A DNA stretch of 64,000 bases from Cepaea nemoralis (Eukaryota > Mollusca > Gastropoda > Stylommatophora > Helicidae). Of the stretch, positions 20,989 to 31,506 are shown in pieces (position 1 is the stretch's first letter; every line of letters begins with the position of its first letter). Position numbers and translations under genes: made by a program. Under the pieces are notes generated by a model that searched no databases, was not told the origin of the DNA, and saw only the letters and a list, made by a program, of their open reading frames with translations. The DNA lies in the NCBI GenBank assembly GCA_014155875.1, contig JACEFZ010016149.1, positions 1 to 64,000 of the forward strand. The letters are read 5' to 3'.

Positions 20989-22228
20989 CGTGGCTAACAT
21001 TTAAGTTGCGTGCTGCATTACAACTGACAAATTGGGAATTCAGCAACTTGCTACCGGTGTTAGCTGTTGCCCTCCAGTTAGTGCCATCAGGGCTGTAAAG
21101 CCACGAATTATGACAAGATGATCTGAAGAGATTGCTGTTAACTGCACATTTTGCATGATTTAAATTCAGTGACTTTGAATCATCCATAATCTCAGAATTT
21201 CCACTGCTCGGTGATTTTGAATCATCCATAATCTTAGAATTTCCACCGCTCGGTGATTTTGAATTATTCATAATGTTAGAATTTCCGCATGATTGTGAAT
21301 GTAAACTGCTGAAATTAAGTGAGTGGGTCGCATGCTCCGGGCTAGTCTGTGGTGTTAAACCCATATTGATTTTGTTTAAAGAAGTACTATTTCCCTGATG
21401 GCAACTTTCATCACTGTTGGTAGAACAATCATTGCACTGTGAAGGCCGGTCACGTGGAAGAGTTTCATGAGACCAAATGTGGCTTCCTTTATTTTGTTTT
21501 GGGTCACTTGTATATAATTCTGGTGTGGACTTCTTGGTGGTTACCAAATGTAAAGAATCAACTGGACTAGAATTTGTACTTTGGCTTTTGTTAACACTGG
21601 AGCTAACACCCTTCAAAGTGGAAGACACAGAATTGAAAACACTCGTTAAAGTTTTCTTGAAAACAGAATTACTATATTCAGGAACTGTATCATTCACTTT
21701 CCCAGCAGCGTAGCAATTGGTTGAGACATTTTGTGAACTATCATGTGCAGGTCTGCTAATAGATGTTTTCTTGCTAGGTTTGAGAATTTGTCGTACAGGT
21801 GTCTTATCTGTTTGTGAAGCTATATGTTCGCCTTGTGAAGTCACATCTCTCATTGCGGCTTTACAGTTGAATACATGTTCTTGATCTTTTGTCCTGGCAC
21901 TATTACAACTTCCTGCAGTGTATTCCTTTTCCAAAGAATCTTTAGCGACCCATTTCTCACTTTTGTCACCATGTGTTTTGTCGCTCTGTTTCTGGCACTG
22001 TGATGCATTTTGAACAGTAGAAATATTACTGCTTTTTTTAACTTTGTTAGAAATGGGGTCATCCTCGGATGTCTTTTCTGCTTTGCGTTTATTTGAACGA
22101 ACAGAAGCAGTCATATTTGAAACCACCTGTTTCTCCTTGAGCTGTGTAACTGCCATAACAGGCTGCTTAGTTTCTAGATGAATCTTTGGATCTTTCAATT
22201 TTACCTTTTCTTCAGAAGTTGATCTGCC
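20989..22228 (-). CDS. SWT1: SWT1-like gene, exon 2 (long disordered exon)
   Basis: This 1,240-nt exon is open throughout. It starts in phase 0 at acceptor TAATTACAG|GGCAGA, matching the phase-0 end of exon 1, and ends in phase 1 at CACG|GTAAAT. The 413 codons encode a Ser/Asn/Lys-rich, low-complexity chain with few hydrophobic residues and likely nuclear-localisation clusters (NKRKAEK near residue 45 of the exon, NKVKK). Near 21170-21290 there are three tandem 14-residue units of the type GNSKIMDDSKSPSS, also visible as a 42-bp DNA repeat. No folded domain is seen. This fits the disordered region between WW and PIN in SWT1-type proteins. The frame could extend to 20912 if the donor were not used. 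Confidence 0.75.
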
Positions 22229-22229
22229 C

Positions 22230-22555
22230 TGTAATTATAAAACAAACCATACGTAAATAAATATTAAATGCTGTAATAAGGCAGTGAGTTACTACATTAA
22301 GAATAATAGATGAGAACTCGGCATGCATTAGTTTAATAGTACACTTATTTCTGTCTTTTCAACTAACTGGAAAAAGTAACAATATTTTGCTTATGAAAAT
22401 GCTCAAACTCATTTAAGATAATAAGTTAAACATCCTATGTGACTTCAACATACTGTAACACTGGACAGATTTATGGGAGGAGATAGAGGAAACCAGAAAA
22501 ATACCATTGTGACAACCTGTAATCATGAATATACCTTGAAAGAAGTTAACTCACA
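22230..22555. other. Start of the 18.4-kb intron 1 (3' end)
   Basis: AT-rich with the exon-2 acceptor at its left end. No repeat or coding frame recognised. Confidence 0.5.
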
Positions 22556-22559
22556 AAGA

Positions 22560-22900
22560 AAATAGGTTACTTGCATCGGAAGAAGACAGACTACATTCTT
22601 TGGGCTTGACATGGAAAAGGGAAAACTGCAGTATATCGTGACAACAGGAAAATTGGAGAGGAGAGATGGGGAGATCAAGGGAGAAGATGCTGGACAGTTT
22701 GACATCAGTATCAGAACTGGCTGGCAGCACATGATAAGCTGTGGACAGACATGATTACCAACACCACATGGGATGGAATATATGCAGAAGAATCATCATG
22801 GCATTGAAAAATGTCAGCTCATACACTGATACATTCTGTTAGAGATCATCAGATGTGGAGATGTATGATCACCTATGCCATCTGGCAGGGCACTTTATGA
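22560..22900 (+). mobile_element. RTE-like LINE 3' fragment (family H)
   Basis: Broken frames show the VVTTGK-type linker (YIVTTGKLE), then a degraded GRxR basic end and TTWDGIYAEE. The part from about 22740 also occurs at 26195-26305. Too decayed to be functional. Confidence 0.55.
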
Positions 22901-23224
22901 TAGTGATGATGATGAGGCCTTACATGAGTGACAAGGGTCAGTGTGGTTTGGAGTTATATCTGCTTATGACTTGAAAAGCACCAGGCTTTTGTGGAATCAA
23001 AGTGGCAATGTATGCTGATGATCTAGTGTTATGGTGCACAAAATTTGTGATAAATGAATACGCAACCTATTGGGCTGCTACAAAAAAGCTATAGATGCAT
23101 TAACTGCATGAGCACATAGATAAGCCAGTATAAACTTAAACAAATTTAGCACCATTCTTTTCACCCTCTCCCCAAAACAAAAAGGCATCATCCAGATAAA
23201 AAGAATACCATAAGAGAACATAAA

Positions 23225-23512
23225 CCACCAATATACACTGGAACAACATTTTATGACAATTCCTTGGACAGCCAAAACGAGCAACTTGGACACTTTGAGG
23301 GAGGCTAACTTATCACAAACTTCAGAAAGAGGCAGTCTTAATTGTCTTGGACATATGAGAAGACAAAAACTGGAAAGTGTTGTGACAACTGGACATATTT
23401 ATGGAAAGAGAGATAGAGGATGACAGCGATAGACAATTCTTGACAATATTGTGTCATGGCTGGAAGTGAGTCAACACATGAACTGATGCATGCCGATGTG
23501 AGATAAATCAAA
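23225..23512 (+). mobile_element. RTE-like LINE 3' fragment with (AAATC)n tail
   Basis: The translation gives IPWTAKTSNLDTLREAN and ESVVTTGHIYGKRDRG, homologous to the family B C-terminus (IPWTARVTNDDCLKEAN). It is followed by an (AAATC)n tail. Confidence 0.65.
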
Positions 23513-23547
23513 TCAAATCAAATCAAATCAAATCAAATCAACTTTAT
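23513..23547. repeat. (AAATC)n microsatellite
   Basis: Seven tandem pentamers directly after the LINE fragment, probably its 3' tail. Confidence 0.85.
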
Positions 23548-23704
23548 TAGGGTCACAAATTGGGCGCGCAGGCCCGTCTTACATTCGGCCCTTCCAATCA
23601 CTCGTCTTTCGTTCATCAAGAGCATTATACATTTACATAGGAAGAAAAATAAACATTGTGAAATGAATGTTGTAAACATAAACAAGGCTAATTACCATGT
23701 TATG

Positions 23705-25420
23705 AAGCCCATTTCCCACCTATCCATACATCACCCCACCCACACAACACCCCCACCTACCCACACACACGCGCACCAAGGGACACATACACACCCCCAC
23801 CTACCGACACACACGCACACCAAGGGACACATACATACCCCACCAACCGACCCATCCCCCTCCCGCACATCCCCCACCCACACACACTGCCCTCACCTGA
23901 TCCCCCAACCAAAACACACTCGCCACCCACAAACATTCCCCCACCAACCCACACATCCCACGCCCATCCACATCCTACCCCACACATCCTCTCCCCACCC
24001 ACACCTCAAACCACCCTTCCCCCAGCCACATCTCCATCGACAACATATTCCCCACCCACACACACAATCCCCCACCAACTCACACATCGCACATTCACTC
24101 ACACATCCCCAAACCATACACACACATCCCCACCAACTGACATGTCCTACCCCCCCCCCCCCCCCCACACACACATCTCCCTAACCACCCATACATCCCC
24201 AATCCACTCACACACACCCCACCACCCACACATACAACTTCCAACCACCCACACATGCCTTAACCTAATCCCCCACCACACAATCCCCCACCCGCACATC
24301 ACATACACCCCCTACCACACACTATTCCCAACCCACGCACCACACACACATATCCCTCACCAACACATCCCCACTTACACACCACACACATATCCCCCAC
24401 CAAGATACAACACAATATTCCCACCCACACCCACACAGATACCCTTACCCATCCACCCCACATACCCCCACTCACACACCACAAAAATCCCCCACCCACA
24501 CACACATACCTCACCCACACAATATCACCAACCAACACACCACACACCTCTCCCCACCCACACACGCATTCCCTACCCGTCCACCAACACACACTCACTC
24601 ACGCATACATCCTCCACTACGCACCCACACACCCACTCCCAACCAAACATCTCTCGATCACAATACCCCTACCCCCACACACATCCTCCACCCACTCACA
24701 CATCCCACCCCGACACATACAACTCCCTCACCCACCTACACATCCCTAAGCCACTCACACACCCCCACCCACACATTCCCCATCCACACACACACACATC
24801 TCCCACCCACACTCCCCCACATACTTCCCCCAACCACCACAATCCCCTGCTCACCCACACATATACCCCACCCATACGCACATTCCCCACACCCATCACA
24901 CACATCCCCCACACCACACACTATCCTCCACCCATACCACCACAAACATACCCTCCACCCACACATCATTCACACATCCCCCACTAACACACCGCACACA
25001 TATCTCAAACCCACACACCATACACTTCTCCCACCCGCCCTTCCATCCCAAATCCACCCAACACAATCCCCTACCCACACAACCCCGCCTCCCACACATA
25101 CTTCCTCAAACCATCCACACATCTCCACCCACATAAACACACATCCCCTGCATCCGTCCCATACACATATCCTCCACCCATACACACATCCCCCACACCC
25201 ATTCCAACACCCCTACTTTCACCCCCACACATCCATCCACACATCCCACCAACACCCACAAATACCACTACCCACCAAAACCCACACACCCCAACCCATC
25301 CAAATGCATACCCCCACCCACAACCCTCCCACGCACACATATCCCCACACTCACACACATCCTCCACATACACTCACACTTCCTCACATCTAGACACATA
25401 CAAAATGTCTCACGTTAGTA
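23705..25420. repeat. 1.7-kb C/A-rich, G-poor low-complexity block
   Basis: Irregular mix of CCCACC and (CA)n with a run of about 15 C at 24151-24166. The plus strand is almost free of G. Long His/Pro/Thr frames on plus and Gly/Val/Trp/Cys frames on minus arise from composition and are not genes. Confidence 0.9.
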
Positions 25421-25555
25421 TTGAAACTAGTATGAACAAACTCCCACACTTTACTCACACACATACACTGACACTTGTCATGAACAGTCTCATAAAAATG
25501 TTAAACATGGAGAAAAATGTGTACATAAAATGTATGTGACGTAAAAATAGTGATG

Positions 25556-25599
<44 letters not shown>

Positions 25600-25690
25600 T
25601 ACACATTCACTCTCACACATTCACTCTTCCGCTCATTCATTCTCTCTCACACATTCACTCTCCCGCTCATTCACTCTCACGCTCACTCAT
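25556..25690. repeat. (CT)n(CA)n microsatellite and CACTCTC-rich sequence
   Basis: (CT)12 followed by (CA)10, then degenerate TTCACTCTC-type units. Confidence 0.85.
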
Positions 25691-25779
25691 TGCTCAGATA
25701 GCAAGATGTAGGGAAGCATGATCATCCACGACAGTAGGAAAGGCACTTAATGATGATGACAGGCTGGCATTTATAACAC

Positions 25780-25940
25780 AAATCAATAAGGCAGCAACAA
25801 AAGACAGGAGGAAGATAACCATCCTGAGAAAACTGAGTGGAACCACATGTGAAGCTAGCGGGAAAATAGCAATGTTTACCAACAGAACACATGACCATAC
25901 CTGGAATATGGGTCAACTGTCGCCTAAAATAAATAACTGT
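25780..25940 (+). mobile_element. Nimb-like LINE RT C-terminal scrap
   Basis: The translation QINKAATKDRRKITILRKLS, then GTTCEASGKIAMFTNR, matches the post-RT segment of the element at 29319-33539 (IEKNRTRARQRMAIMKKLAG). Short and isolated. Confidence 0.5.
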
Positions 25941-25984
25941 CTAGGACCAATGGGGTACAGAAAACTTAAAGTTATGTTATGTCG

Positions 25985-26170
25985 AAGGACTTCACTGCAC
26001 ATTAGGCATTCCCACACATCCTCAGTCTTCCCATGCAGCAGCCATCCCAGAGTATTTCTGCTCACTGTTCCCATAAGGAGCTGGTTTTGATATTTCTTCT
26101 TTCCCTTGAAGGCGGTACTGACATGCCTGATGAAGCTTCACCCCCCAGTTCGTGTAATCGGACAACTGTC
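25985..26170 (+). repeat. Dispersed repeat, copy 1 (second at 26675-26825)
   Basis: The two share CTGCTCACTGTTCCCATAAG and a following GAAGGC-GACATGC-TGA-GAAGCTTCAC region, about 80 percent similar. Class unknown. Confidence 0.55.
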
Positions 26171-26194
26171 CGAGTCATTGGATATTCTCATACG

Positions 26195-26305
26195 TGCTCC
26201 GTGGACAGACATGATCACCAACACCACAAGGTATGGACTATAAGAAGAGGAATCATCATGGAATTGAAAAATGTCAGCTCATGTACTGAAACATTCTGTT
26301 AGAGA
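26195..26305 (+). repeat. Segment shared with 22740-22850
   Basis: GTGGACAGACATGATCACCA, AACACCACA and GAAAAATGTCAGCTCAT are common to both. Likely a family H LINE remnant. Confidence 0.55.
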
Positions 26306-26309
26306 TTTG

Positions 26310-26610
26310 TTGTTTTTTTTGGGGCGCTCGCTCACTTTGAACTCAAGCGTAGCCCATGCACACTACTTCTAGTAGTGCTGGATTGAATTTTGTGTGTGGT
26401 TTAGCTTCCCCTATTAACAGTGCCCCTTGCTATCAGGCGAACCCACTCCGACTTCACAGGTACTTGTAATTTCCCAAGTCCAGAACAATAGGTCAACATT
26501 TTAGTCCAACTGTTGTAGGGGTTGAACCCCTTACCTTGGCATCAGCACACCAGATGTTTAAGAAACCACGTTCTTATTCATTCGGTCATTCTGACCTACT
26601 TCTGTTAGAG
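26310..26610 (-). mobile_element. SINE family 2, copy 6
   Basis: Near full-length reverse complement of the family-2 SINE, from GGCGCTCGCTCACTTTGAAC to the degraded head near 26600. Confidence 0.75.
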
Positions 26611-26674
26611 ATAATCAGATATGGAGAAGCATGATCGCCTATGTCATAGTTAGGGCATCTTGGAGTATGTGATC

Positions 26675-26825
26675 TGCAGCCACCCCAAAGTATTCCTGCT
26701 CACTGTTCCCATAAGGAGCAGGTTATGGCATCACCTCTTTCCTTCGAAGGCAGCATGGACATGCTTGACCAAGCTTCACACCCTGGTTCATGTAAATGGA
26801 CTACAGTCGGAGTCACATCAGTATC
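26675..26825 (+). repeat. Dispersed repeat, copy 2
   Basis: See the copy at 25985-26170. Confidence 0.55.
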
Positions 26826-27028
26826 CACCAAACAAAACATGACTGAAAGTGTTTTAATAATATAAGGAATATAACTGATCAACAAATTAATATAATAACT
26901 GAAGTGTTCTGGTCAAATAAGGAGTCAAGAAATTATTATAATAATAACTGAAAGTGTTGTGGTCATATAAGGAGTATAACTGATCAACGAAGAAATATAA
27001 TAATAACTACAGTGTTTAGATCATATAA
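26825..27028. repeat. About 62-bp AT-rich tandem repeat
   Basis: Three to four units with GACTGAAAGTGTT, TATAAGGA and TATAACTGATCAAC. Confidence 0.7.
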
Positions 27029-27029
27029 T

Positions 27030-27153
27030 CATCATCAAGTGCCCTGCCAGCTGGCGTAGGCGTTCACGACTCTACACAGATCTCGGTCCTTGGTTTTCTG
27101 GATCAACTCTGCTGATGATATTCTTCCATGCCACCGCCTCAATCCATCCAGCT
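27030..27153 (-). mobile_element. LINE family B, 3' end only
   Basis: Terminal 120 bp of family B with an (ATG)n tail at its left. It abuts the (GAA)n tail of a Nimb-like LINE. Confidence 0.75.
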
Positions 27154-28320
27154 TCTTCTTCTTTCGTTCGCTTGAAATATGTCTATAACTGCAATGCTGT
27201 CTCTTGTATGAATTGAACTGTCTTTTTCAGTTCACACAGCGGTCCATAGAGTTTATCTTCCACTGTCATCGCTCTAGGCCAGAAGGTTTGCCTAGATATG
27301 TTATATTTTGGGCAGTCTTGGAGTATGTGCTCTGCTGTCTGCGACGCCAATCCACATGTGCACATGGCTGTTTCACCAATCTTGAATCTTGTATACATGT
27401 GGTTGCGTAATCTATTGTGCCCTGTTCTGAGGCGCAGAATAATGATTTGTTCTGGTCTATCCATAATGTGGTAGTCATCTTTAGCACGTTTTGGTGGCTT
27501 TCTGACTGATTTGATCATTCTTTTCTTTTGGTGGTATGTAACGGGCACATCAGGCTGTTTTTCTTTGGCTCCTTCCTTAGCCAATTGATCTGCTCTGTCG
27601 TTTCCCGGTACTCCACAGTGGGATGGTATCCACTGTATGGTGACCTTATGCTGACTGCTAAGTTCAGAAAGTAGTGTCCTTAGTACTGGCAATTTCCCAG
27701 ACAGGAGCGCCTAGAGTACTGATTTTGCATCTGTCAATAGCACCACAGGTTGTGTACCATTGCTGGTATTTAGTAATTTCTCTGTTGCTATCTTGATTGC
27801 CTCAATTTCAGCATCGTAGTTATGGCAGTACTTTCCTGTCAGTACTCTAGCTGTGTCCCTAGTATTATTTGGGTATTCTATGTACACTCCCGCTCCTACA
27901 TTTCGAACAGCATTTTGCGCTGACCCATCTGTGTAGACTCGGATCCAGAGGTCCTGTGGGTATTCTTCATCAAGGAAGCTGAGAGTGGCTGTTCTGCGCT
28001 GCACACTGTTCTGTTCTTTCTTGTCAAATATTCCTCTCACTTTTGTCTGGATTTGTAATGATAGTCTATGCTCATCTTTCATGGAGTTCGCTCTGGAATA
28101 GTTGTTAGGGGGATACCAACTGTGGGCAGATCGGTGGTTTCTCTGCAGAGTCATTTGGCCTGGTGGATAAAACTACTTCTTTTCAACCGCCCCATAGCTA
28201 GGTTTTCAAATCTGTTCTTCATAGGATGGCCTGGCAAGCTGAGGAACTTTTCTGCATGTATTAGCGTTTTCATATCTCTGCACTCACTCAGTGCTTGTGT
28301 CCTCCCCATCTTCTCCAGGG
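27154..28320 (-). mobile_element. Nimb/I-type LINE (family E) with RNase H, 5'-truncated relic
   Basis: On the minus strand: a GRLKRSSFIHQAK segment (28200-28160); RNase H with RVYTDGSAQN (first catalytic Asp, about 27940), DAEIEAIKIA (Glu) and LLTDAKS (second Asp); then WIPSHCGVPGNDRADQLAKE (His and last Asp, about 27640-27580); a zinc-binding CTCGLASQTAEHILQDCP end; and a (GAA)n tail at 27154-27166. Frames break near 27700 and 28090. RT and endonuclease are missing. All four RNase H carboxylates are present but split over two frames. Confidence 0.85.
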
Positions 28321-28408
28321 CTGGGACATTTCCCAAGAACCACTGATATCTAATGATATCACACAATCATTAATCCCCTGGGAGGTTAGATTGGTCACAT
28401 AGTCTTCT
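28320..28408. repeat. Segment shared with 6660-6762
   Basis: Lies directly 3' of the LINE B tail (28409-28440), as at 6660-6762. Confidence 0.8.
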
Positions 28409-29005
28409 CGGATCATCATCATCATCATCATCATCATCAACAAGTGCCCTGCCAACTGCGTAGGCTTTCATGTCTCTCCACAGTTCTCGATCTTTGGTTT
28501 TCTGGGTCATCTCTGCTGATATATTCCTCCATGCCACTGTCTCAATCCGTCCAGCATCATTTCTCTTGGTCTGCCTCTCCCTCTCTTCCCCTCGATCTTT
28601 CCAGTTGTCACAATGTTCTCCAATGCCTCTCTTCTCATCACATGACCAAAGAAAGCTGTTTGTCCTCTTTCTTATTGTTGTATGTAATGTTCTAGTTTCA
28701 TTAGCCTGTTTCAGGCAATCATTGTTAGTTACTTTGGCAGACCAAGGAATTCGCAACATTCTTCTCAGGAACCACATCTATGTTGCTTCCAAGTTCTTTT
28801 TATTTACATTCCAAGATTCACTGCCATACAGCAAAACAGGTTCTATATAGCACATTAGCACTCTCTTTCCTACATTCAATGATAGTGACTTATTGCATAA
28901 GATACTCTTCATTTTCTTAAAATGCATCCTTTGCCTGCCTTATTCTGCTCTTAATCTATGTTGTGCATCTTCCATCTGATGTTATGTTGTAAATGCCCCT
29001 AGGTA
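28409..29005 (-). mobile_element. LINE family B, 5'-truncated
   Basis: Minus-strand frame from about 28850 gives SESWNVNKKNLEAT, MWFLRRMLRIPWSAKVTNN and the GEERERQ end. The long (TGA)n tail occupies 28409-28440. A frameshift precedes the basic end. Homologous to 42088-44975. Confidence 0.85.
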
Positions 29006-29039
29006 GTTTAATAACTGATGAACTAATTACTTAGTTATT

Positions 29040-29307
29040 TAGTTAGTCTTTCCTCTTGAGCCTAAGGCGGCGCATAGGGCAGAAGTCATGGCTCTCCATG
29101 TCCGGCGGTTTGCTGCTACCCGTTGTAGATCCTGGATGTTCACTTGGCCGTTGAATGAGCCTTCTCTGATGATGGTTCTACTCAGGGTCTCTCTTGGTCT
29201 TCCCCGTTTTCTTTTCCCTACTGGTGACCATAAGAAGGCTTGGTTGGGGAGTCTTGTCTTGTCTATTCTGAGTACATGGCCGATGTAGTTCCAACAGCGT
29301 TCTTATT
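29040..29307 (-). mobile_element. LINE family G, 3' part (outer half of a split copy)
   Basis: The reverse complement matches 38385-38640 (GRPRETL, RQAWRVRT region) and has an (AACT)n-type tail at about 29025-29045. The copy is cut at AAATTGGATAC and resumes at 33551 after a LINE insertion. Confidence 0.8.
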
Positions 29308-29778
29308 AAATTGGATACTTCTTCTTCTTCTTCTTCGTTCATCCGGAGTTTTTTTTTTTTGGATGTGATTGCGTTGTGCCTGTTTACAGCAGAGCTGCGT
29401 TCTTGCGCCGTTAGGCCGACACATCCGACTTCTGCGGGCATTTGTTGACCGGGTTAACCTTCCCGGGGGTTTCTTAGGACGTTTGACTCTCACTGTTGTG
29501 GTGTTATCCCCCATCCCAGCTGGTCCATATAGAACAGCCAAAGATCCTGGTCAGCCCTCAAGGGAAGGCAGGGGCAGACCATGGGCATTCCCCGCCATCC
29601 AAGGAGGCTTCCATACTTGCAGAGCCGATACATAGCGCTCTGGTACTGGGCTCACCCAAGGAATCGTCACGTCCTGCACATGGCTGCTTAGCCTCACTTC
29701 CGTATATTGGGCCTTCCGTTCACCATAGGCTGTTCTTCCGGAAACCAGAAGTATGCAGTCTGCAGATGACATTCACAC

Positions 29779-29945
29779 AGTGAGCTTTCGATTCGGACTT
29801 TCCATGTAATGGATTTGCTATCCAAGCAATATTCCATTTCGTGCCACTAGGACACTTTTCCACCTTTTATGAAGTCCACACAGTGGGCTTTTGATTAGGA
29901 CTTTCCACGTAATGGATTTGCTATCCAAGCAATATTCCATTTCGT
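29779..29945. repeat. Direct repeat in the family F 3' UTR
   Basis: Two copies (about 29779-29852 and 29878-29945), 99 bp apart, share GTAATGGATTTGCTATCCAA and GCAATATTCCATTTCGTGCC. Confidence 0.85.
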
Positions 29946-29967
29946 GCCTCTGGGTCTTCATGCACCT

Positions 29968-31506
29968 TTAAATGTCAACCTGTATGCAGTTAAAGTAAGC
30001 TGCGGTCAACTCGAGCTTGTTGATATCTCCATAGAGCTTGTCCTCAAATGAAGCAGGTGTGGGCCAAAATATCTTTCTCTGTTCTGCATACGTTGGGCAA
30101 TCCTGCAGCAAATGTTTTGCTGTCATTTTTCCAGTTCTACAATTACATTCATCGGTATCTCCTATCTTTAGTTTATTGAACAAGTGGTATTTCAGCCTGT
30201 TATGTCCTGTGCGGAGTCTGAAGATTGCTACTTGTTCTCTTCGGTCGAGTTTGTAATATGCATCATCCTTCTGATGGCCTGGATGCTCTGATTCCCATTT
30301 GGTTCTATAAGTGCTTTTTATCAACCTCTTTGCCTCATTATAGGTTATGTCTATGTCAGGCTGTGGTAGTCGTCCGCCCTCTTTTGCCAGTCTGTCAGCC
30401 TCTTCGTTTCCAGGTATACTGCAATGTGATGGGATCCACTGTATTACAACTTTTTTGGATTTCTGGCATAGACCATGGAGTGCTGCTCTTAGGTCAGTTA
30501 GTTCTGTGCTGTTATTGCTCTTCAGTATTGAGACAGCTGACTTTGCATCTGTGAAGATAGCTATTTGCTTCTCTTTATTTTCCTCCATCAGGAGCATTTC
30601 TGCTGCAGTTTTCAAAGCCTCTACCTCCGCTTTGAAGTTACTTGAAAATTTTCCAGTTGCCATTGAATGTGTTTTTTTCACTCCATTTTTTAAATTTAGG
30701 AGAATTCCTCCTCCTCCATTCTCTATTGAATTTTTGGCTGATCCATCTGTATATGCATGGGTCCAATTCCTGCTTGGGTAATGTTCTTTTATGTAGTTTA
30801 GGGTTATTTCTCTTCTTTCGGTTTCATGCTGAGTGTTCTTTTTCTCAATACCAGGAATGTTTTCTATCATCTCAGGCAGTTGCTGCTGTCTCCAAGCTGG
30901 GAACTTGTGTGTATTGTGTATGGGCTTGACTGTTGATATGTTAAGTATAGGATCTGCCCTAATCCTTCGTTTTGCAGTTTCTACAAAGTTGCTACGCTTC
31001 AGTCTTCCCTTTCCAAAACCATTAAATCTGTTGTACATAGGGTGGTCTGTTAATCTTCTAAATTTTTCTGCTTGTTGCTGGGCTCTGCTATCTCTTCTAT
31101 CCTGCATTGGTTGTAAACAAGTGATCTTTTCTAGTTCATTAATAGGCATTGTCTTCAGGCTTCCAGTTATGATTCGCATTCCTTGGTTTTGGACTCTACT
31201 TATTTTGTTAAAGTTTGACTTAGCTGCTGTTGCCCAAGCTGCAATGCCATATTCCAGTACTGGCCTCACCCGTCCAGTATATAACTTCTTGAGAACTTTC
31301 TCATCTGCTCCCCACGTTGAACCAGCAAGTTTTTTCATGATTGCCATTCTCTGCCTTGCTCTTGTTCGATTTTTCTCAATCTGTATCTTCCATGTCAGGC
31401 GACGATCAAAGGTGACTCCTAGATAGTTTGGATTTTCTTCATGGCGCAATATTTTTCCATTCAATACCAGCTTAGGTTGCTGAGTTTTATTTGAGAGGGA
31501 GAACAC
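29968..31506 (-). pseudogene. Family F ORF2 C-terminal segment: RT thumb, RNase H, zinc knuckle
   Basis: 512 uninterrupted codons. The first 150 are the RT thumb (YLGVTFDRRLTW, VLEYGIAAWATA). RNase H spans about residues 240-380, with Asp in YTDGSA, Glu in AEVEAL, Asp in FTDAKS, and His/Asp in SHCSIPGNEEAD. All catalytic positions are present, so the module itself looks intact. A Cys/His cluster (CNCRTGKMTAKHLLQDC) ends it. RNase H removes element RNA after reverse transcription in I-type LINEs. The ORF is cut off from its RT core by a frameshift at its start. The first codon used here is not necessarily a start. Confidence 0.85.

Noticed and set aside
20912..22198. Intronless 428-codon gene
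   Set aside because: Its first codon is TTG, and both ends have good splice sites whose phases match other exons.
23663..24987. Long His/Pro/Thr-rich frames and Gly/Trp/Cys-rich frames
   Set aside because: Composition effect of the C/A block; no conserved order and no flanking exon signals.
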